DNA from: Rhizomicrobium palustre
GTDB taxonomy: Bacteria > Pseudomonadota > Alphaproteobacteria > Micropepsales > Micropepsaceae
Assembly: GCF_011761565.1 (NCBI RefSeq)
Contig: NZ_JAASRM010000001.1
Coordinates: 2,418,139-2,482,138, forward strand
Length of the DNA: 64,000 nucleotides
Direction of reading: 5' to 3'
In this document: positions 59,695 through 64,000 of the stretch, in pieces
Layout: the number at the start of each line of letters is the position of its first letter
How positions within the stretch are numbered: the stretch's first letter is position 1
Made by a program: the position numbers and the translations under genes
Notes under the pieces: model-generated
Told to the model about the DNA's origin: nothing
Database searches by the model: none
The model's input: only the letters and a program-made list of their open reading frames with translations

Positions 59695-59743
59695 ACCTGG
59701 CAGGTCCGTCCCTCCTGAAAGGAATGGCCTTCCCAAACTTGCA

Positions 59744-59775
59744 AAGGGCCCGCCGCCAGCGGGCCCTCTCTTTTT
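59744..59775 (+). terminator. Terminator after the second carbohydrate receptor
   Basis: GGGCCCGC and GCGGGCCC form a perfect 8-bp stem with a CGCCA loop, followed by TCTCTTTTT. It lies about 50 bases after the receptor stop codon. Confidence 0.85.
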
Positions 59776-59871
59776 GTCCGATGCGTCGCTTAACAGTTGT
59801 ACCGCAAGGGCGCTGTATTCCCCTGAGTTCTGTGGCATTCTGCGGACAAATCACAAGGCGGGGACACGCCA

Positions 59872-60921
59872 ATGGGAGGCAAGCGCCGTTCCGAATCCGG
59901 ATCGCGCCCGACATCGTTCGACATTGCGCGCAGGGCTGGGGTGTCGCAGCCCACGGTGTCGCGCGCGCTCAGGGGCGATCCCACCATCAGTCCGATTACC
60001 CGGCGGCGGGTCGCTTTCATCGCCAAGGAGCTTGGCTACAAGGTCGACAAGAACGCCTCCAACCTGCGCGGCCAGCATTCCCAAACCATCGCCATTCTGT
60101 TTTTCGAAGATCAACGTTTCAATGCCTCGCTGATCAACCCGTTTTTCCTCTCCATGCTGGGATCGATCACCGGGGCCTGCGCCAAGCGCGGCTATGACCT
60201 TCTGATCTCCTGCCAGCATCTCTCCACCAATTGGCGGATCGATTACGAGGATTGCCGCCGGGCGGATGGCATTATCCTGCTTGGCTATGATGACTTCGTG
60301 ACCTACAGCGCAGAGCTGGAGCGGCTGGTGGAAGAGGGCACGCATTTCGTCCATTACGGCGCCACACTGAAAAATCATCCAGGCCTTTCCGTTGGCTGCA
60401 ATGATTATCTTTCCGGGCGGCAAGCCACCGAGCATCTGATCAAGCTGGGGCGCAAGAAGATCGCGTTTCTCGGCAGCGTGAGCGATCACTATCCGGAGTT
60501 CTCGGGCCGGTATCGCGGTTATACCGATGCCTTGACGGCTGCGGGGCTTACTGTCGAGCCTGGCCTCCAAGCCGATGCGATTAGCGCGCTTCCGGAAGGT
60601 GAGCGGGCCACGCGCCAGATCCTGTCCTCCGGTGTTGCTTTCGACGGCATTTTTGCTGCCAGCGATCTCATCGCCATCGCAGCCCTTGGGGTGCTCCGGG
60701 AGGCGGGGCTCTCTGTGCCGAGGGATGTTTCGGTGATCGGCTTTGATGATATCCCGGCCGCCAGCATGGTCACCCCGGCACTCACCACCATGCGCCAGGA
60801 TACACAGCGCGCGGGCGAGGTGCTGGTCGACACGCTGTTGAAGCTGATGGCGGGGGAAACGGCGGAAGCAACCGAACTTCCGTGTGAGCTGGTGGTGCGC
60901 CAGTCGTGCGGCGCAAGATAG
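59872..60921 (+). CDS. LacI family transcriptional regulator (2)
   Basis: The 349-residue protein has the LacI HTH and hinge at residues 14-66 (TSFDIARRAGVSQPTVSRALRGD, KELGYKVDKNASNLRG). The sugar-sensing domain includes GIFAASDLIAIAALGVLREAGLSVPRDVSVIGFDDIPAAS. It is probably the regulator of the flanking receptor, the pgmB operon and GH89. Candidate sites are the CG-centred palindromes at 56135 and 60967, which differ in sequence and so may not both be its targets. GGGGAC lies before ATG 59872. GH89 follows in the same direction after 73 bases. Confidence 0.9.
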   Translation: MGGKRRSESGSRPTSFDIARRAGVSQPTVSRALRGDPTISPITRRRVAFIAKELGYKVDKNASNLRGQHSQTIAILFFEDQRFNASLINPFFLSMLGSITGACAKRGYDLLISCQHLSTNWRIDYEDCRRADGIILLGYDDFVTYSAELERLVEEGTHFVHYGATLKNHPGLSVGCNDYLSGRQATEHLIKLGRKKIAFLGSVSDHYPEFSGRYRGYTDALTAAGLTVEPGLQADAISALPEGERATRQILSSGVAFDGIFAASDLIAIAALGVLREAGLSVPRDVSVIGFDDIPAASMVTPALTTMRQDTQRAGEVLVDTLLKLMAGETAEATELPCELVVRQSCGAR

Positions 60922-60966
60922 AGTGTCCGGGGGAGGGCTTGCCAAACCGAAAAAGGCGCGTGAAAG

Positions 60967-60980
60967 TGGAAGCGTTTCCA
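60967..60980 (+). promoter_or_regulatory. LacI/GalR-type operator upstream of GH89
   Basis: TGGAAGCGTTTCCA is a CG-centred near-palindrome (6 of 7 pairs, the last a G/T) that fits the general LacI/GalR operator and catabolite-site pattern. It lies 14 bases before the GH89 start codon, a position suited to repression. Confidence 0.5.
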
Positions 60981-60994
60981 TTTTGAGGGCGGGC

Positions 60995-63214
60995 ATGGGC
61001 TGGACGAGACGCGGACTCCTTCTGAGTGCGGGCGCGGCGATGACCGCAACGGCTTTGCGCGCCGAGGCAGGACATAACGCGGATGCACCCGCGCAGGTGT
61101 TGAAACGCCTGATCGGGCCGCGAGCCGATGACTTCGATCTTCGCCTTGTTCAAGAAACCGATACGAAGCCCCGGTTTTCGGTCGCGGCGAAGGAGGGCCG
61201 CGTTGCGGTGGAAGCTAATACCTCCGCAGGGCTGACGCGCGGGGCTTATGCTTATCTCACAGCCATTGGTGCGGCGCAGTTCAACTGGGAAGGCGACCGC
61301 GTGGCGCTGCCGGCGCGTTGGCCTGATTTTTCCATCTCGCGTTCCGAGACTTTTTATCGCCATCGCGCCTATCTCAATCCTTGCGCCTTTGGCTACACCG
61401 CACCGTTCTGGGAATGGCCGCGCTGGGAGCGTGAACTCGATTGGATGGCGCTACATGGTGTGGACATGCCGCTGGCCCTGGAAGGTCAGGAATTTATCTG
61501 GCGCCAGTTATGGTCTGATGCAGGCCTGAGTGAGGCGGAGCTGGCGGGCTATTTCTGCGGCCCGGCCTTTTTGCCATGGCAGCGTATGGGCAATATCGAA
61601 GGCTATGGCTCCCTGCCGCTCGGCTTTATCGAGAAAAAAAGGGTGCTGCAGCACCGATTGCTGGGGCGCATGCGTGAGCTCAATATGCGCCCAGTGCTGC
61701 CTGCCTTCGCGGGCTATGTGCCCAAGGCTTTCGCGCTCCGCCATCCCGAGGCGCGCATTCACAAAATGACCCCTTGGGGCGGCTTTCACGAGACCTATTG
61801 GCTCGATCCCACCGATCCCCTGTTCGAGAAGCTGGCGCACGGCTTTCTGGATCGCTACACCGCCGAATATGGTGGGGGCGAGGTCTATCTAGCCGACGCC
61901 TTCAACGAAATGCGCCCGCCCGTGGCCGACAAATCCGCTGGTGAACGCGCGGAAATTCTCTCGGGCTATGGCAAGGCCCTTTATGCCTCATTGGATTCGG
62001 CCCGGCCGGGCGCCGTGCTCTCCATGCAGGCTTGGCTTTTCGGCATTGATCCGGAATTTTGGGACGAGGCGAGCATCGCCGCCTTCTTGCGCGATATTCC
62101 CGCCGACAAGACGCTTATTCTCGACATTGCCAACGACACCTATCCCGGCGTTTGGGAAAAGGCGAAAGCATTTTCGGGAAAATCCTGGCTCTTTGGTTAT
62201 ATCCACGATTTCGGCGGCAACAACCCGCTCTTTGGTGATTTGCCGCTGGTGAACAAGGATTTGTCGAGCCTGCCCGCGCGCGCCGACACAGGCAAGCTGG
62301 AAGGGTTTGGTATTTTTCCCGAAGGGTTGAACACCAATTCCATCATCTATGAATTCATGTTCGATCGCGCCTGGAAGGCTGCCAATGCGCCAGAGGATAT
62401 CGATGCCTGGCTCGTCCCTTATCTGCAGGCGCGCTATGGCAAAACCGATCCCGCATTGCTCTCAGCCTGGAAGGATTTGTGGCACGGTGTTTATCAGGTG
62501 CCCAATTGGCGGACCGGATGGTGGAAGGGCGCTTTTGGCCAATACCTCTTCACCAAACGCCCAGATATGGCGCTGAGTGATTTTGGACCTGAGCTAGGCG
62601 ATCACACTGCGCTGCAGCGCGCGGCCGAGGCTCTGCTCAAACTCGCGCCGCGCTATCTGGACGCGCCGCTGTTCAAGATTGATCTTGTTTCGGTGATCAC
62701 CCATCGCGCCAGTCTCTGCATCGATATGCAGCTTCTCACTTTGTTGAAGGCCTACGCCGCGTCTGATCCGCATACCGCCGCGCGGGCCTGGAACAAAGCT
62801 CGGCAAATGATATTGCACACGGATGCGCTTTTGGCGGCGCAGCCCTTCACGCTTTCGCGCTGGATCAACGAAGCGCGAAGCTATGGCCAAACCCCGCAAG
62901 AGGCCGCGATTTACGTTGAGAACGCCAAAACGCAGGTCACCATCTGGGGCGGGGATGCGGTGCTGAAGGATTATGCCTCCAAGGCCTGGGCGGGGCTTTA
63001 CCGGCATTTTTATCTGCCACGCTGGGCCATGTTTGTGCGCGCCCAAGAAAAGGCGCTGCGCCACAAATCAGCTTTCGATCAGAAGCGCTTGAGCGAAAAT
63101 CTGGTGCGCTGGGAAACGGCCTGGGCAAAAAGCCCGAAGGATTATCCGGTCCGTCCGCCATTGAAACTTCTGGACGAAGCCGCGCGCTTGCTCTCAGATT
63201 GCGCGAAGGGGTAA
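60995..63214 (+). CDS. GH89 alpha-N-acetylglucosaminidase
   Basis: The 739-residue enzyme begins MGWTRRGLLLSAGAAMTATAL, a twin-arginine-type signal. It contains GH89 landmarks: NPCAFGYTAPFWEWPRWERELDWMALHGVDMPLALEGQE (quoted in part: FWEWPRWERELDWMALHGV), the acid/base region YLADAFNEMRPP and the nucleophile region EGLNTNSIIYEFMFD. Family members, including human NAGLU, remove terminal alpha-linked N-acetylglucosamine. Length matches the family and both catalytic glutamate regions are present. ATG 60995 follows GAGGGCGGGC; the frame upstream overlaps the LacI gene and is not used. The acyltransferase gene starts 3 bases after its stop codon, so the two are co-transcribed. Confidence 0.9.
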   Translation: MGWTRRGLLLSAGAAMTATALRAEAGHNADAPAQVLKRLIGPRADDFDLRLVQETDTKPRFSVAAKEGRVAVEANTSAGLTRGAYAYLTAIGAAQFNWEGDRVALPARWPDFSISRSETFYRHRAYLNPCAFGYTAPFWEWPRWERELDWMALHGVDMPLALEGQEFIWRQLWSDAGLSEAELAGYFCGPAFLPWQRMGNIEGYGSLPLGFIEKKRVLQHRLLGRMRELNMRPVLPAFAGYVPKAFALRHPEARIHKMTPWGGFHETYWLDPTDPLFEKLAHGFLDRYTAEYGGGEVYLADAFNEMRPPVADKSAGERAEILSGYGKALYASLDSARPGAVLSMQAWLFGIDPEFWDEASIAAFLRDIPADKTLILDIANDTYPGVWEKAKAFSGKSWLFGYIHDFGGNNPLFGDLPLVNKDLSSLPARADTGKLEGFGIFPEGLNTNSIIYEFMFDRAWKAANAPEDIDAWLVPYLQARYGKTDPALLSAWKDLWHGVYQVPNWRTGWWKGAFGQYLFTKRPDMALSDFGPELGDHTALQRAAEALLKLAPRYLDAPLFKIDLVSVITHRASLCIDMQLLTLLKAYAASDPHTAARAWNKARQMILHTDALLAAQPFTLSRWINEARSYGQTPQEAAIYVENAKTQVTIWGGDAVLKDYASKAWAGLYRHFYLPRWAMFVRAQEKALRHKSAFDQKRLSENLVRWETAWAKSPKDYPVRPPLKLLDEAARLLSDCAKG

Positions 63215-63217
63215 GCC

Positions 63218-64000
63218 ATGGCGAAAGAGCGCAATATCGCGATTGATGTGTTTCGCGGCCTGACCATCTTTCTGATGATTGTGGTCAACACCATGGGGCC
63301 AGGCGCTGAGCCTTATCCGGTTCTGGCCCATGCGGATTGGTTCGGTTTCACCTTCGCTGATTTTGTGTTCCCGTCATTTCTCTTTGTGATGGGCTCGTCC
63401 CTGGCCTTTGTCGCGGCGCGCCCGATGCCAGATCACGAATACCTTTTCAAGGTCCTCCGCCGGGCTGGGCTGTTATTCGCGATTGGCTTTTTTATGTATT
63501 GGTTTCCTTTCGTGCATGTGACGCGCGCGTTGACCTATGCGCCCAACCTCCTCAGCGAGGTGCGCATTATGGGCGTGTTGCAGCGTATCGCGCTCTGCTA
63601 CGCCGCCGCTGCGCTGGCGGTTCGCTATTTTTCCCCCAGGCAGCTCATTGCGCTCTCTGTAGCTTTGCTCGCCTGCTATTGGGCTTCGCTGGTGTTCATG
63701 GTGGCGCCAGGCGATGCGTTCGACAGGCTCAACAACATCGGCACGGTGATCGACCGGGCGGTGCTCGGCCAGAGCCATATGTGGCGTTGGGACGGCGGTT
63801 TTGAACCGGAAGGGCTGCTGGGAACGGTCCCGGCTACGGTCAATGTTCTTGCCGGTTATCTCGCTATTCGCTTTCTGAAGCGGGATGGGCGGCGACTGGG
63901 TGTTTTGGCGCTGTGCGGTGTGGCGCTCACCGTCGTCGCGCTTGGGCTTGATGAAAGCCTGCCGATTTCCAAAAAGCTTTGGACCCCAAGCTTTGTGTTA
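63218..64000 (+). CDS. NagX/HGSNAT-like membrane acyltransferase (partial)
   Basis: The first 261 residues are in the window and the frame is open to its end. The start MAKERNIAIDVFRGLTIFLMI and the segment WFGFTFADFVFPSFLFVMG are the signature of the DUF5009/DUF1624 group that includes NagX and human heparan-alpha-glucosaminide N-acetyltransferase. At least five membrane helices are visible. Members move an acetyl group across the membrane onto an amino sugar or similar acceptor. AAGGGG lies 7 bases before ATG 63218. Coupling to GH89 supports a role in amino-sugar metabolism. Confidence 0.85.
   Translation, partial: MAKERNIAIDVFRGLTIFLMIVVNTMGPGAEPYPVLAHADWFGFTFADFVFPSFLFVMGSSLAFVAARPMPDHEYLFKVLRRAGLLFAIGFFMYWFPFVHVTRALTYAPNLLSEVRIMGVLQRIALCYAAAALAVRYFSPRQLIALSVALLACYWASLVFMVAPGDAFDRLNNIGTVIDRAVLGQSHMWRWDGGFEPEGLLGTVPATVNVLAGYLAIRFLKRDGRRLGVLALCGVALTVVALGLDESLPISKKLWTPSFVL

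Noticed and set aside
1-64000. CRISPR arrays, prophage genes, insertion sequences, rRNA and tRNA genes
   Set aside because: No regularly spaced repeats, phage structural or integrase genes, transposases, or RNA-gene signatures were recognised when reading the window.

Overview
This window reads as chromosomal DNA of a heterotrophic alphaproteobacterium with a high G+C content. The evidence is three TonB-dependent receptors (two of the long, sugar-locus type), an UrcA-family protein, a PAS_5-type paralog cluster, a speD/speE pair of the short bacterial type, and frequent TTG/GTG starts with 4-base gene overlaps. The mix of glycoside hydrolases, LacI regulators and receptors recalls Rhizomicrobium/Micropepsaceae, Caulobacterales or Sphingomonadales. 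I cannot fix the genus from sequence reading alone. No rRNA, tRNA, CRISPR array or insertion sequence was recognised.

Layout. 0-6.2 kb: the start of a ProX-type editing protein, a TonB receptor, an UrcA protein divergent from a membrane-anchored winged-helix regulator, and divergent speE and speD; speD has a leader carrying a strong terminator-like hairpin. 6.2-11.7 kb: six tightly packed genes (two FAD oxidoreductases, a GcvT-like folate protein, an ECF sigma factor, a probable anti-sigma protein and a CnrX/ZraP-like metal sensor). 11.7-17 kb: a histidine kinase and a serralysin-like M10 protease with RTX and 12 VCBS/FG-GAP units. 17-23 kb: aminopeptidase N, three paralogous PAS_5 genes around an unknown gene, and a uroporphyrinogen-III methyltransferase. 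23-26 kb: phosphogluco/mannomutase and a TacAT-type toxin-antitoxin pair. 26-33 kb: TauE/SafE permease, secreted esterase, GT22 mannosyltransferase-like membrane protein, GH95 fucosidase and DusA. 33-38 kb: a MarR-controlled aromatic-acid-type efflux operon (MarR, FUSC, DUF1656, HlyD, NodT).

38-64 kb is a carbohydrate-utilisation region. It holds two GH3 enzymes, a LacI regulator, a TonB receptor with a small secreted carbohydrate-binding protein, pyrophosphatase, a four-gene operon (beta-phosphoglucomutase, sugar MFS, GH65 phosphorylase, GH87-like beta-helix enzyme) divergent from a second large TonB receptor, another LacI regulator, a GH89 alpha-N-acetylglucosaminidase and the start of a NagX/HGSNAT-like acyltransferase.

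The most coherent reading of 49.6-59.7 kb is uptake and phosphorolysis of an alpha-glucan, possibly alpha-1,3-linked: the receptor imports oligosaccharide, the GH87-like enzyme cuts it, the MFS carries disaccharide into the cytoplasm, GH65 releases beta-glucose-1-phosphate, and beta-phosphoglucomutase feeds glycolysis. The least familiar assembly is the 6.2-11.7 kb gene group, where an ECF/metal-sensor module follows an uncharacterised flavoprotein/folate-protein trio within 19 bases.
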